From Candidatus Delongbacteria bacterium (lineage in GTDB: Bacteria > CAIWAD01), in assembly GCA_020634015.1 (NCBI GenBank), contig JACKCN010000003.1, positions 310,001 to 374,000 on the forward strand: DNA of 64,000 nucleotides, in the 5' to 3' direction. Numbering within the stretch: position 1 is the first letter of the stretch; each line of letters begins with the position of its first letter. The translations under genes and the position numbers were made by a program. The notes beneath the pieces are model-generated. The model was given only the letters and a program-made list of their open reading frames with translations, searched no databases and was not told the origin of the DNA. Positions 46,964 to 55,920 of the stretch are shown piece after piece.

Positions 46964-48049
46964 ATGAATCGACGCACTGCTCCGGCCGGCGGAGACGAGG
47001 CCGTGATCACGATCCACACCGATGGGGCCTGCAGTGGCAATCCCGGACCAGGAGGCTATGGTGTCGTGATGAGCGCGGGGTCCTTCCGGCGGGAGATTTC
47101 CGGCAGCGAACCGTCCACGACCAACAACCGCATGGAAATGATGGCGGCGATCCGGGCACTCGAGGAACTTCGTCAGGCGTCCAGTGTGATTCTGTACACG
47201 GATTCGAGCTACCTGCGTGATGGCATCACCAAGTGGATTCACGGCTGGATCGCCAAGGGCTGGAAGACCAGCACGGGGGCGGCTGTCAAGAACATTGACC
47301 TCTGGCAGCGCCTGCACGACCAGGAGCAGTATCACAGCGTGGACTGGCGCTGGCTCAAGGGCCATGCGGGCCATGTGGAGAACGAGCGCTGCGATCAACT
47401 GGCTGTGGCCGGTGCACGACGGGCCGCCGCCGGTGTGCGCGACGAACTGCCCGGCGAGCGCGTCTTGCCCGCAGGTGACAAGTCGCCGGTTGCGCCGCCG
47501 CGAGCGTCCAGCCTGCAGGCAGGACCCGGCAGAAATCTCGAACTGAAACTGCGTGTCTCCGGCCTGGATGAATTGCGCCGGCGCCTGCTGGCCCTGGGTG
47601 CGCGCGCCGAGGCTCGCCTGAAACAACAGGATACGTTCTTTCCCGCGCGCCAGGGCAGTCTGCTCAAGATGCGTCACGAAGAGCGCGATGGCCGGCTGCA
47701 GAGCGAACTGATCCACTATCGCCGCGCGGAGAGCACGGGTGTGAGACTGTCCGAGTACACGCGCCTGCCTCTGGATGACGGCGCCCAGCTACAGACCCTG
47801 CTGGCTTCGGCTCTGGGCGATGCGGGTTCCGTGAACAAGGTCCGCGAACTGCTGATGCTCGGTCCCACTCGGGTCCATCTGGACCAGGTGCACGGCCTGG
47901 GCACCTTCGTGGAATTCGAACGGGTCATCGCCCCCGGCGAAGACCTTGACGCCGCCGCCCAGGAACTGCGGCGCCTGCTGGACGTGTTGGGTCTGGACCC
48001 CACCCGCAGCGAAGCCCGACCCTACCGGGATCTACCGACGAAGGGCTGA
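46964..48049 (+). CDS. Ribonuclease HI fused to a CYTH (CyaB-like) domain
   Basis: A 361-residue fusion. Residues about 12-155 are RNase HI with all catalytic acids (D20 in HTDGACSGNPGPG, E58 in NNRMEMMAAI, D80 in YTDSSY, D144 in ERCDQLAVAG), which cuts RNA in RNA-DNA hybrids. A ~35-residue Pro/Ala linker leads to a CYTH domain at about 189-345 (RNLELKLRVSGLDELRRRL, QQDTFF, SELIHYRR, TRVHLDQVHGLGTFVEFE), as in class IV adenylate cyclases and triphosphatases. This combination is not one I know. The frame is continuous across both parts. The CYTH reaction here is unknown: cAMP synthesis or triphosphate hydrolysis. Confidence 0.9.
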   Translation: MNRRTAPAGGDEAVITIHTDGACSGNPGPGGYGVVMSAGSFRREISGSEPSTTNNRMEMMAAIRALEELRQASSVILYTDSSYLRDGITKWIHGWIAKGWKTSTGAAVKNIDLWQRLHDQEQYHSVDWRWLKGHAGHVENERCDQLAVAGARRAAAGVRDELPGERVLPAGDKSPVAPPRASSLQAGPGRNLELKLRVSGLDELRRRLLALGARAEARLKQQDTFFPARQGSLLKMRHEERDGRLQSELIHYRRAESTGVRLSEYTRLPLDDGAQLQTLLASALGDAGSVNKVRELLMLGPTRVHLDQVHGLGTFVEFERVIAPGEDLDAAAQELRRLLDVLGLDPTRSEARPYRDLPTKG

Positions 48050-48445
48050 GATTCTGGTGTGTGTCAGGAGGTGACGGTCGAATCGACCGCCGAGGTGGCG
48101 GTCGAGGTAGCGGTCGAGGTGGTGGGCGAGGTAGGGGTCGAGGTGGTGGGCGAAGCGGCGGTCGAGGTGGCGGGCGAGGTAGCGGTCGTGGTTGTGGGCG
48201 TAGCAGCGGTCGAGGTAGTGGTCAAGGTAGTGGTCAAGGTAGTGGTCGAAGGGCGTGTCGCGGACATGATCATCGAGGCGGTTGATGGAACCGTCCCCAA
48301 GTGGACCATCTCCCCGACCGCGGCGGTCGACACCGTCAAGTTTCCCTGACAGCATCGCCAGTTATTCCGCACCGATGTCTCCGGCCACTTGAAACACGAT
48401 GCCATTCGAAAGTACTCTCCGTGGGTCAACGACCATGGAGGAATC
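48050..48445. other. Intergenic region with low-complexity repeat
   Basis: These 396 bases between the RNase HI-CYTH gene and the transposase gene hold the 12-bp repeat (48075-48252). A GTG-started frame (48059-48349) would encode a Val/Glu/Ala-rich 96-residue peptide, but the composition simply follows the DNA repeat, so I do not call a gene. GGAGGAATC before the transposase ATG is its ribosome-binding site. Confidence 0.6.
48075..48252. repeat. Degenerate 12-bp tandem repeat (gaggtagcggtc type)
   Basis: About 15 imperfect copies of a 12-base unit such as gaggtagcggtc or gaggtggtgggc follow one another. The purine/GT-rich strand is the plus strand. The repeat sits directly upstream of the Y1 transposase gene. 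Confidence 0.8.
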
Positions 48446-49024
48446 ATGCCGAACAAACGCCGAATCCTGGCACCGGATACCGTCTATCACATCACACAGC
48501 GTGGCAACAACAGGGTGGCCGTCTTCCACACGGACCAGGACCGGGCGGTCTATCTGTCTTACGCCGCCGAGTATCTTGAGCGCAGTACCGTCAAGCTGCA
48601 TGCCTATTGCCTGATGGGCAACCATGTGCATCTTCTGCTTTCCGCTTCCGATCCGGAAGACATTCCGGAACTTCTGTGCGCATTGCAGAGCCGCTACGCG
48701 CGATACTTCAATCTCAGCTGGCATCGCAGCGGGTCGCTGTGGCAGCGTCGCTACAGGTCGATCCCGGTTGAGTCCGATTCACACCTGATCAGTTGTTTCC
48801 TGTACATCGACATGAACCCGGTCAAGAGCCGCCTGGTGACGCGACCGGACGAGTATGCGTGGTCCAGTTACCGCGCGCTCGCTCTCGGCGAATCACGCGA
48901 TATTCTCACACTTCACCAGTGTTACACGAATCTGGGCTCGACAAACAAGGGGCGCTGCAGGCAATACCGATCCAGAATGGACGAGTTCCTGGCGAACTGG
49001 CGCAGCATTGCGGGGCTCAATTGA
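48446..49024 (+). CDS. REP-associated tyrosine transposase (Y1/IS200-like, RAYT)
   Basis: A 192-residue single-strand DNA transposase of the Y1_Tnp family. It has VYHITQRGNNRVAVF at the start, the metal-binding HUH motif GNHVHLLLSA, and the region SCFLYIDMNPVKSRLV with the catalytic tyrosine. RAYTs are domesticated IS200 relatives that act on REP palindromes. No flanking left and right ends, second orf or target duplications are seen, so it looks like a single-copy RAYT rather than a complete IS. The start has GGAGGAATC upstream. Confidence 0.88.
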   Translation: MPNKRRILAPDTVYHITQRGNNRVAVFHTDQDRAVYLSYAAEYLERSTVKLHAYCLMGNHVHLLLSASDPEDIPELLCALQSRYARYFNLSWHRSGSLWQRRYRSIPVESDSHLISCFLYIDMNPVKSRLVTRPDEYAWSSYRALALGESRDILTLHQCYTNLGSTNKGRCRQYRSRMDEFLANWRSIAGLN

Positions 49025-49066
49025 GGCAGGTTTTGAATTCGATGCTGATCGGCAATCCAGGGCAGG

Positions 49067-49651
49067 TCAGATCAGATCCCGGATGATCTCCGGTCGCGGA
49101 CTGGGGATGACCACCTTCTGCACCAGCAGGCCCTTGGCGGCCACTTTGGCGGCGCCGGCATCCACGGCGGCGCGTACGGCGGCCACGTCGCCCGTGAGTG
49201 TCACGAAGCCCTTGCCGCCGATGGCCATGGCCAGGCGGATTTCCAGCAGGCGCACCTTGGCAGTCTTGGCGGCGGTGTCCGCGCCTTCGATCAAGGTGGC
49301 CACGGCAAAGGCCTCGATGATGCCCAGGGCATCCACCTCGCCCATTTCCGACACACCTTCCATGGCGGGGATCACCTGGGGGTGCAGGTTGGCGATCATG
49401 AAATCGTCCACCAGTTCCCGTTCGCCCACGATGCGGGCGGCGTCGATGGCTGCGCGCACGGCAGCCGTGTCGCCTCCGATCACGCTCATGTGCTTGCCCG
49501 GGCAGATCGTGCGCGAGACCAGCAGCACCACATCCGAAGTCTTGAGCATGGTGTCCGCCGCCTCGATGCCCTTGGCGATCGAGGAGAATTCAATGATGCC
49601 CACGGCGTCGTGGGGGCGTTCGGGCGTGAACTGGGCGTTCTGGTTGCGCAT
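49067..49651 (-). CDS. pduT: Tandem-BMC shell protein PduT
   Basis: A 194-residue shell protein with two BMC domains (about 15-100 and 105-190). The first reads GIIEFSSIAKGIEAADTML then LLVSRTICPGKH; C50 corresponds to the PduT pore cysteine (TICPGK) that holds a 4Fe-4S cluster. The second begins ALGIIEAFAVATLIEGAD. It forms trimers in the microcompartment facet and is thought to pass electrons across the shell. The ATG overlaps the pduS stop (TGATG), the partner that docks to it. Confidence 0.92.
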   Translation of the reverse strand: MRNQNAQFTPERPHDAVGIIEFSSIAKGIEAADTMLKTSDVVLLVSRTICPGKHMSVIGGDTAAVRAAIDAARIVGERELVDDFMIANLHPQVIPAMEGVSEMGEVDALGIIEAFAVATLIEGADTAAKTAKVRLLEIRLAMAIGGKGFVTLTGDVAAVRAAVDAGAAKVAAKGLLVQKVVIPSPRPEIIRDLI

Positions 49652-50970
49652 CACGACAGGTTGATCTCCTCATGGGTGGTGCGGGTCACACGGGCGGCTC
49701 GCGGGGCATGAACGGGCACGCCAAGCTCTCCGGCGGGCGGACGGGCCAGCACCTGGCCGGCGCTCACCATCTCGCCTTCCTTGACGCAGGGCACCGCGGC
49801 GGCCCCGATATGCTGCTTCAGCAGGATGCGCAGGCTGTCCAGTCCACCATTGAACTCGGTGAAGGGAGCGTCGTGCTCGAAACGGCTCAGCCCGATCCGC
49901 ATCAGCAATCGCTTGGTGGGCACCTTGCGATTGGCGTACATCGGGTGCGGTGTCACATCCTTGGGGCCATTGTAAGGTTCGCCAAGGGCGGCCAGACTGC
50001 GCTTGGAATCCTGGCAGGCTTCCCGCGGATACAGACCCTCGGGGCAGGCGTAGAGTGTGCAGAGCCCGCATTCGCAGCAGACCTGGCCCCAGCGGCTGTG
50101 AGCAGGGAACTCCGTCACGAACTGCTGGCGCATGGCCTGGTGCGGTTCGAGAGGGTGGCCCAGCAGGTAGCGCGGACAGAGTTGGGTGCACAGACTGCAC
50201 TGGTCGCACACGCTCTTGCCGATGCGGAACTTGGTCAGGCGACTGCGCAGCTCGCGCTCCACATAGGGATGGTCGCGGGGCAGCACGATCACGCCCGAAC
50301 TGGTCTTCACCACCGGAGTGTCCAGATCCTCGATGATGTGACCCATCATCGGGCCCCCATCCAGAATCACGAACTCGCGCAGTTTGCTGCCACCGGCGAA
50401 CTCCACCAGTTCACGGAAGGAGACACCCAGTGGCGCACGCACGGTGCAGGGCTTGCGCACCTCGCCGGAAATGGTGAGAAAACTGTGGGTCACGGCCCGG
50501 CCAGACGCGGCTTCGGCGATGTTCAGCGCGGTTTCATTGTTGATGACCACACAGCCCACGTGCAGCGGAATGCCCGCCGGGGGCACGATGCGGCCGGTCA
50601 GTTCGTAGACCAGAGTGACTTCGTCGCCCGCAGGATAGAAATCGCCCAGCTCGACCACATCCATCATCGGCTCGCCCCGATGCTCGGCAATGGCCGCGCG
50701 AATCGCGACGAGCGACGCCTTGTTCTTGCCCTTGATGCCAATCATCAGTCGATTGGCACCCACCAGCCGGGCGGCCAGTTCGGCGCCCCGCACCACCTCG
50801 GCCGCGCGGGTCTGCAGCACCACATTGTCCTTGCGCAGCAGGGGTTCGCATTCGGCGGCGTTCACCAGCAGGGTGTCGACGGAGGCCTGCAGTTTCTTCC
50901 AGGTGGGAAATCCGGCCCCACCCATGCCTACAACCCCGGCTTCGGCAATCTGTTCTATCGTGATGCTCAT
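49651..50970 (-). CDS. pduS: PduS-like cobalamin reductase / RnfC-like electron-transfer flavoprotein
   Basis: A 439-residue flavo-iron-sulfur protein. The Rnf/complex-I 51-kDa-like flavin site is at the front (GMGGAGFPTWKK, 15-26), followed by an SLBB domain. Two 4Fe-4S motifs are CDQCSLCTQLCP (255-266) and CCECGLCTLYACP (298-310), and a C-terminal biotinyl-like sandwich ends the protein. It reduces cobalamin or feeds electrons to PduT. I chose ATG at 50970 (MSITIEQIAE). It is followed by pduT in the same operon. No diol dehydratase or other cargo gene is in view. Confidence 0.9.
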   Translation of the reverse strand: MSITIEQIAEAGVVGMGGAGFPTWKKLQASVDTLLVNAAECEPLLRKDNVVLQTRAAEVVRGAELAARLVGANRLMIGIKGKNKASLVAIRAAIAEHRGEPMMDVVELGDFYPAGDEVTLVYELTGRIVPPAGIPLHVGCVVINNETALNIAEAASGRAVTHSFLTISGEVRKPCTVRAPLGVSFRELVEFAGGSKLREFVILDGGPMMGHIIEDLDTPVVKTSSGVIVLPRDHPYVERELRSRLTKFRIGKSVCDQCSLCTQLCPRYLLGHPLEPHQAMRQQFVTEFPAHSRWGQVCCECGLCTLYACPEGLYPREACQDSKRSLAALGEPYNGPKDVTPHPMYANRKVPTKRLLMRIGLSRFEHDAPFTEFNGGLDSLRILLKQHIGAAAVPCVKEGEMVSAGQVLARPPAGELGVPVHAPRAARVTRTTHEEINLS

Positions 50971-51033
50971 CGACTCCGTCCGAGCTGGCCTGGTCAGGAA
51001 TTGTCCAGGCATTGGGGCCGTGCCCGCTTCGTG

Positions 51034-51048
51034 GGACCACGGTGGTCC
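51034..51048. promoter_or_regulatory. 15-bp palindrome in the divergent pduS / RCC1 gap
   Basis: ggaccac-g-gtggtcc is a perfect 7-1-7 palindrome, 64 bases upstream of pduS and about 160 upstream of the RCC1-type gene. The shape suits a dimeric regulator's operator; the protein is unknown. Confidence 0.4.
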
Positions 51049-51206
51049 GCGGCAAAGTAAGGAAAAAACCCTCCCCGGCGGGAATCTGCTGCCGCTTCGC
51101 TTCGGGCTGGCATCGCCCCGGCGCATTCCCTACGATTCGGCCACAAGAATTCCATCCAGTTGGCCACGTGAAGGACTCAATCCATTCCGGAGAGGAGGAC
51201 GCATCC

Positions 51207-53249
51207 ATGTGGAATTCATTCATACGCACCTGGAGCCTTGCAGTCCTGTTGCTGTGTGCCATTGCCGGCCGACTTGCCGCCCAACCGGCTGGCACCTTGG
51301 TTGGCTGGGGGCGTCAGGTGGTACTGGAGCCGCCCGCGATGACCGGTCTGGTGGCAGTGGCCGGTGGGCACCAGCACAGTCTGGGTCTGAAGGAAGATGG
51401 CAGCGCCATCGCCTGGGGGGACAACGGATTCGGCCAGTGTCGCATTCCCGAACCCAACGAGCAGTTCGTCGCACTGGATGGGGGCGATTCTCACAGTCTG
51501 GGGCTTCATGCCGACGGAACCGTGGTTGCCTGGGGCACCAATACCAATGGTCAATGCAATGATCCGGTCCCCAACGCAGGTTTCATCGCGATCGCGGCAG
51601 GCGATTTCCACAATCTGGCACTGAAGGCAAGCGGCAGCATCGTGGCCTGGGGATACAATGGCCAGGGTCAGTGTTCGGTGCCGGAACCAAACACCGATTT
51701 TATCGCGATTGCGGCCGGGGAACTGCACAGTCTGGGCCTGAAATCCGATGGCACGGTGCTCGCCTGGGGCAGCAATGCATGGGGCCAGTGCAACACGCCG
51801 GCCGCAGATCCCGACTTCATTTCGATTTCGGCAGGCCATGCCCACAGCCTGGGCCTGACAGCGGATGGTCGAATCCTGGCCTGGGGATCCAATGGATACG
51901 GGCAGTGCGACGTGCCGCAGGGCATCACGGATTTCGTGCAGGTGTCCGCAGGAGGTCATCACAGCATGGGCCTGCGAGCGGATGGCAGTCCCGTGTTCTG
52001 GGGGGCCAATGGGTTCGGGCAGAGCACTCCACCCGAGGGAATTGCTGCGCTTGCCTCGATTGCGGGCGGTTGCTGGCACAGTCTGGGGCTGGACCAGGCG
52101 GGCAATGCCCTGGCATGGGGGGCCAACAGCAAGACCCAGTGCAGCATTCCTGCCCCCAATGAAGACATCGTCTTCGTGTCCGAGGGGTATCTGCACGGAC
52201 TGGGACTGCGCGAGAATGGCCGTGTCATCTCCTGGGGCTGGAATGGCGATGGCCAGGCGGAGTTGCCCGTTCCCGATTCGGACTTCGTATCCCTGGCAAC
52301 CGGTTTCCGCCACAGCATCGGGCTGAGGTCCGATGGCAGCGTGATCTGCTGGGGCAGTGATGACGAAGGCCAATGCACACTCCCCGTTCCTCCGGAAGGA
52401 TTTCAGGCCATCGCCGCGGGCGAGTATCACAGTCTTGGTCTGCGCGACGATGGCAGCATCGTGGGCTGGGGTGCCAATGACAGCGGCCAGCTGACCGTGC
52501 CCGAACCGAACACGGGTTTCGTGGCCCTGGCTTCGGGACAGGATTTCGCGCTGGGACTGCGCTCCGATGGCTCGATCGTGGCCTGGGGGCAGAACAGTGA
52601 GGGGCAGTGCGACGTGCCCGAACCGAACACGGAATTCACGTTGGTCGCGGCGGGCCGCGGACACTGTCTCGGACTTGCGGAGGACGGACACATCGTTGCC
52701 TGGGGACTGAACTCCTGGGGACAATGCGATGTGCCCGAACCGAATCAGGGGTTCGTGAGCATCGCCGCCGGTGACCTGCACAGCATGGGTTTGCGTGCCG
52801 ATGGCAGCATCGTGGCATGGGGACACAATGACGATGGCCAGTGCGACGTGCCCCTGCCGAACACGGGATTTCTCTTCGTGGCGGCAGGCGGGGCCACCAG
52901 TATCGCCCTGCAGGAGGAAGGACAGGCCGCACTGGATTCTCCGGTGGCAGCCGGGCTGATGCAACCCGGCTCGATCCGGATCCTCGCGCTGGCTCCCAAT
53001 CCCTTCAATCCGCGAACGATGATCCGCTTCGAGCTTGCCGATCGAGATGCCGTCTCACTTGTCGTGCACGATTTGCTCGGTCGCACGGTGACCACGACCG
53101 CCCTTGGGGAACTGATGCCTGGCATGCATGAGGCATTCTGGAATGGTGACACGGCTGGAGGAATGCCGGTTGCCTCCGGCATGTACTGGTTGAGCGTGCG
53201 GGGAAACCGCTCCGCTTCCCTGCCCAGCAGGGCAATTCTGTTGCGTTGA
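51207..53249 (+). CDS. Secreted RCC1-repeat propeller protein with sorting-type C-terminus
   Basis: A 680-residue secreted protein. Signal peptide about 1-25. About fourteen RCC1-type units of ~39 residues follow (WGxNxxGQC..P.PN..F..IAAG..HSLGL..DGSIVA), enough for two seven-bladed propellers. Most units carry a cysteine in GQC, which is unusual. The C-terminal ~80 residues (APNPFNPRTMIRFELADR, VHDLLGRTV, PVASGMYWLSVRG) are the FlgD-like sorting domain. GAGAGGAGG sets the start. The likely role is surface binding of an unknown partner. Confidence 0.85.
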   Translation: MWNSFIRTWSLAVLLLCAIAGRLAAQPAGTLVGWGRQVVLEPPAMTGLVAVAGGHQHSLGLKEDGSAIAWGDNGFGQCRIPEPNEQFVALDGGDSHSLGLHADGTVVAWGTNTNGQCNDPVPNAGFIAIAAGDFHNLALKASGSIVAWGYNGQGQCSVPEPNTDFIAIAAGELHSLGLKSDGTVLAWGSNAWGQCNTPAADPDFISISAGHAHSLGLTADGRILAWGSNGYGQCDVPQGITDFVQVSAGGHHSMGLRADGSPVFWGANGFGQSTPPEGIAALASIAGGCWHSLGLDQAGNALAWGANSKTQCSIPAPNEDIVFVSEGYLHGLGLRENGRVISWGWNGDGQAELPVPDSDFVSLATGFRHSIGLRSDGSVICWGSDDEGQCTLPVPPEGFQAIAAGEYHSLGLRDDGSIVGWGANDSGQLTVPEPNTGFVALASGQDFALGLRSDGSIVAWGQNSEGQCDVPEPNTEFTLVAAGRGHCLGLAEDGHIVAWGLNSWGQCDVPEPNQGFVSIAAGDLHSMGLRADGSIVAWGHNDDGQCDVPLPNTGFLFVAAGGATSIALQEEGQAALDSPVAAGLMQPGSIRILALAPNPFNPRTMIRFELADRDAVSLVVHDLLGRTVTTTALGELMPGMHEAFWNGDTAGGMPVASGMYWLSVRGNRSASLPSRAILLR

Positions 53250-53291
53250 CATCGGCGCTCATTGAGTGCCATTGCCAGAAAGGTGATCCTC

Positions 53292-55820
53292 TTGCGAACT
53301 CTGATCCGCCATGGACGTGTCGGCCTGCTGCTGCTGGGCGCAGCTGGTGCACTCTGGATGTCCCGATCACGGTGGTCGGGGGAGCAGCCGCTGACTCTCG
53401 AGCAGAGCCGCCAGCTGGCCCGCGAACTGAAACACTCACTGCGTCCCGATGCCCAGCCCAATTCCCTGCCCAACGAGTGGCAGTTCCGCATGGTGGCCTG
53501 GCCCGATGAGGAGATTTCCCTTGACGCCGTGAACCGCGTGCGCCGCCAGGCCCGCGTGCTGCGTGAGCGCCCTTCGGCCACTCCCCGGGCAATCTGGCAA
53601 CAGGCGGGACCCCTGAACGTGGGCGGACGGGTCACCGACATCGCCCTGGACCTGCAGGATACCAGCAGGGTCTTCGTGGGCAGTGCGGCCGGCGGCGTGT
53701 TCCGTACCACCGATGCGGGAGCGAACTGGACAGCCGTGTTCCAGGAAGAAGGCGCGCTGGCGATCGGGGACGTGGCCCTGGACCCACAGGATGGACAGAC
53801 CGTCTGGGTGGGCACGGGCGAAAGCAATTCGTCCAGTTACGGCTTTCCGGGCAATGGCCTGTGGAAGAGTACGGATGGTGGCGATCACTGGCAGCCCGCC
53901 GGACTGGATTCCAGCTTCTACATCGGTCGGATCGTGGTGGATCCGCAGGATTCGCAGCGGATCTGGGTGGCTGCCATGGGTCGACTCTACGGCACCGGAG
54001 GGCAACGGGGCGTCTACCGCAGCGTCGATGGTGGCCAGAGCTGGACCCGGACGCTCTTCGTCAACGACAGCACCAGCGCCACGGATCTGGCTCTCGACCC
54101 CCAGAATCCCCAGCGGATCTACGCCGCCACCTGGCAGCGCCTGCGCACGCTCACGACGCGCATCAGCGGAGGACCGGGCTCCCGGGTCTGGCGCAGTGAC
54201 GATGGGGGAGTCACCTGGGCGCCCATGGATTCCGGCCTGCCCACGCCGGGCATGCTGGGCCGCCCCGCGATCGCGGTGGCCCCCGGTGATCCACAGCGGG
54301 TCTACGTGAGTTTCGCCGATGACCCGGGGTACTTCATGGGCCTCTGGCGCAGCGACAACGGGGGCGACAGTTTCACGGCGACCAACTCGAGTGCGCTGAA
54401 CAACATCTACAGCAATTTCGGCTGGTACTTCGGCAATCTGCGGGTGGACCCGCTGGATCCCGATCACGTGCTCGCGCTGGGCGTCACCTGGTGGCGCAGT
54501 CTGGATGGAGGGGCCAACTACAATCGACTGGCCTACGCGCTGCATGTGGACTTTCACGCCATGGAGCGCCATCCGCTGAACGGGCGCTGGTGGGTCGGCA
54601 ACGACGGCGGGCTGTATACCAGCCTGAATCTGGCCACCTGGGTCCACTTCGTCAACCTGCCGCTGACCCAGTTCTACACGGTGGAAATCGATCCGGTCCA
54701 GCCGGAGCGCCTGTACGGCGGCACTCAGGACAATGGCACGATCCGCACTCTCAGCGGGCAGCTGGACGACTGGGATGACATTCTGGGCGGCGACGGGTTT
54801 CACGTGATCGTACACCCCAGCGTGCCCGATCTGATCTTCGCCGAATACCAGTGGGGCAGTCTGTACCGCAGCACGAATGGTGGAGGATCGTTCTCGAGCT
54901 CCATCTCGGGCATATCCACGGGTGACCGGCGCAACTGGAACACCCCGGTGGTGCTGGACCCGGTGGAGACCGACGTCCTGTATTACGGCACCCAACGGGT
55001 CTGGCGCAGCACCAATCTTGGACTGAGCTGGAGCGCCGTCTCCGGGGATCTCACGTCCGGATTCAGTGGCGATGCGGGATTCAACACCATCACGTCCATC
55101 GCGGTGTCGCCCCTGGACAACGCTGTGATCTGGGCCGGTTGCGACGACGGGCGTCTGGCCCGCACCCTGAATCACGGCAGCAGCTGGCAGGACGTCAGTT
55201 CGTCACTCGTGACTCGCTGGATCTCCGACGTGGTGGCGGATCCGCATCACGTTCAAGGCGCCATCGTGAGTCTGGGCGGGCTGCGCTGGAACGACCCTCA
55301 GCCCCACATCTACCGCACCTGGGATGCCGGGGCCCACTGGACTCCGATCAGTGCCGGACTGCCCGATGCACCCGTCTACGCCCTGGCCATCGATCCGGCC
55401 GACAGCCTGCGGATCTGGGTGGGCGCCGAAACCGGGTGTTACACCACGGCCGATGGTGGCCAGAGCTGGTCCGAAACAGCCCCCGGCCTGCCCCTCGGCC
55501 CCGTGATGGATCTGGACTTTCACCCCGGCACGCGCCAGCTGGTGGCTGGCACCCACGGGCGCAGCGCGTTCCGGTTGTTCGTGGATGATACGGGTGATGA
55601 CGTGCCCGTGGTGCACATCCGCCTTGTGGGCAATGCGGTCCGCCTGTCCTGGTCGCCCATCGCGGGGGCCAGCGGGTACGGTGTATACGCCAGCGAGTCG
55701 GGCTTCTTCCCGGGTGTGGCGGGAGAGTTGCTGACCTCCACCGCGGATACCCTGCTTGCGCTGCCCATCGAGGTGGCCCAGCCCATGCGCTTCTTCCGGG
55801 TTCGCAGCCAGTTTCCATGA
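53292..55820 (+). CDS. Secreted BNR/sortilin-type repeat protein
   Basis: An 842-residue protein. The N-terminal hydrophobic stretch (VGLLLLGAAGALWM) is a signal or anchor. Many Asp-box/BNR units follow (FRTTDAGANWTAVF, LWKSTDGGDHWQPAG, VYRSVDGGQSWTRTL, WRSDDGGVTWAP, YTTADGGQSWSE), as in sialidase-like and VPS10/sortilin propellers; a fibronectin-III-like end (VRLSWSPIAGASGYGVYASE) finishes it. I chose TTG at 53292, which lies three bases past an AAAGGTGATC site; other non-ATG starts are possible. No sialidase catalytic residues are evident, so it is probably a binding protein. Confidence 0.78.
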   Translation: MRTLIRHGRVGLLLLGAAGALWMSRSRWSGEQPLTLEQSRQLARELKHSLRPDAQPNSLPNEWQFRMVAWPDEEISLDAVNRVRRQARVLRERPSATPRAIWQQAGPLNVGGRVTDIALDLQDTSRVFVGSAAGGVFRTTDAGANWTAVFQEEGALAIGDVALDPQDGQTVWVGTGESNSSSYGFPGNGLWKSTDGGDHWQPAGLDSSFYIGRIVVDPQDSQRIWVAAMGRLYGTGGQRGVYRSVDGGQSWTRTLFVNDSTSATDLALDPQNPQRIYAATWQRLRTLTTRISGGPGSRVWRSDDGGVTWAPMDSGLPTPGMLGRPAIAVAPGDPQRVYVSFADDPGYFMGLWRSDNGGDSFTATNSSALNNIYSNFGWYFGNLRVDPLDPDHVLALGVTWWRSLDGGANYNRLAYALHVDFHAMERHPLNGRWWVGNDGGLYTSLNLATWVHFVNLPLTQFYTVEIDPVQPERLYGGTQDNGTIRTLSGQLDDWDDILGGDGFHVIVHPSVPDLIFAEYQWGSLYRSTNGGGSFSSSISGISTGDRRNWNTPVVLDPVETDVLYYGTQRVWRSTNLGLSWSAVSGDLTSGFSGDAGFNTITSIAVSPLDNAVIWAGCDDGRLARTLNHGSSWQDVSSSLVTRWISDVVADPHHVQGAIVSLGGLRWNDPQPHIYRTWDAGAHWTPISAGLPDAPVYALAIDPADSLRIWVGAETGCYTTADGGQSWSETAPGLPLGPVMDLDFHPGTRQLVAGTHGRSAFRLFVDDTGDDVPVVHIRLVGNAVRLSWSPIAGASGYGVYASESGFFPGVAGELLTSTADTLLALPIEVAQPMRFFRVRSQFP

Positions 55821-55920
55821 CGGAACCGGGCTTTCGCCTTCGGTGGCAAACTCGCTAATTGAGCGCGCCGCGCGAGTGCGCGTGCCGCCCCCCGGCGCCC
55901 GGGGATTCGTGGACGCATCC

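Noticed and set aside
48059..48349. 96-residue Val/Glu-rich protein
   Set aside because: Its composition just follows the 12-bp DNA repeat and no good ribosome-binding site is present.
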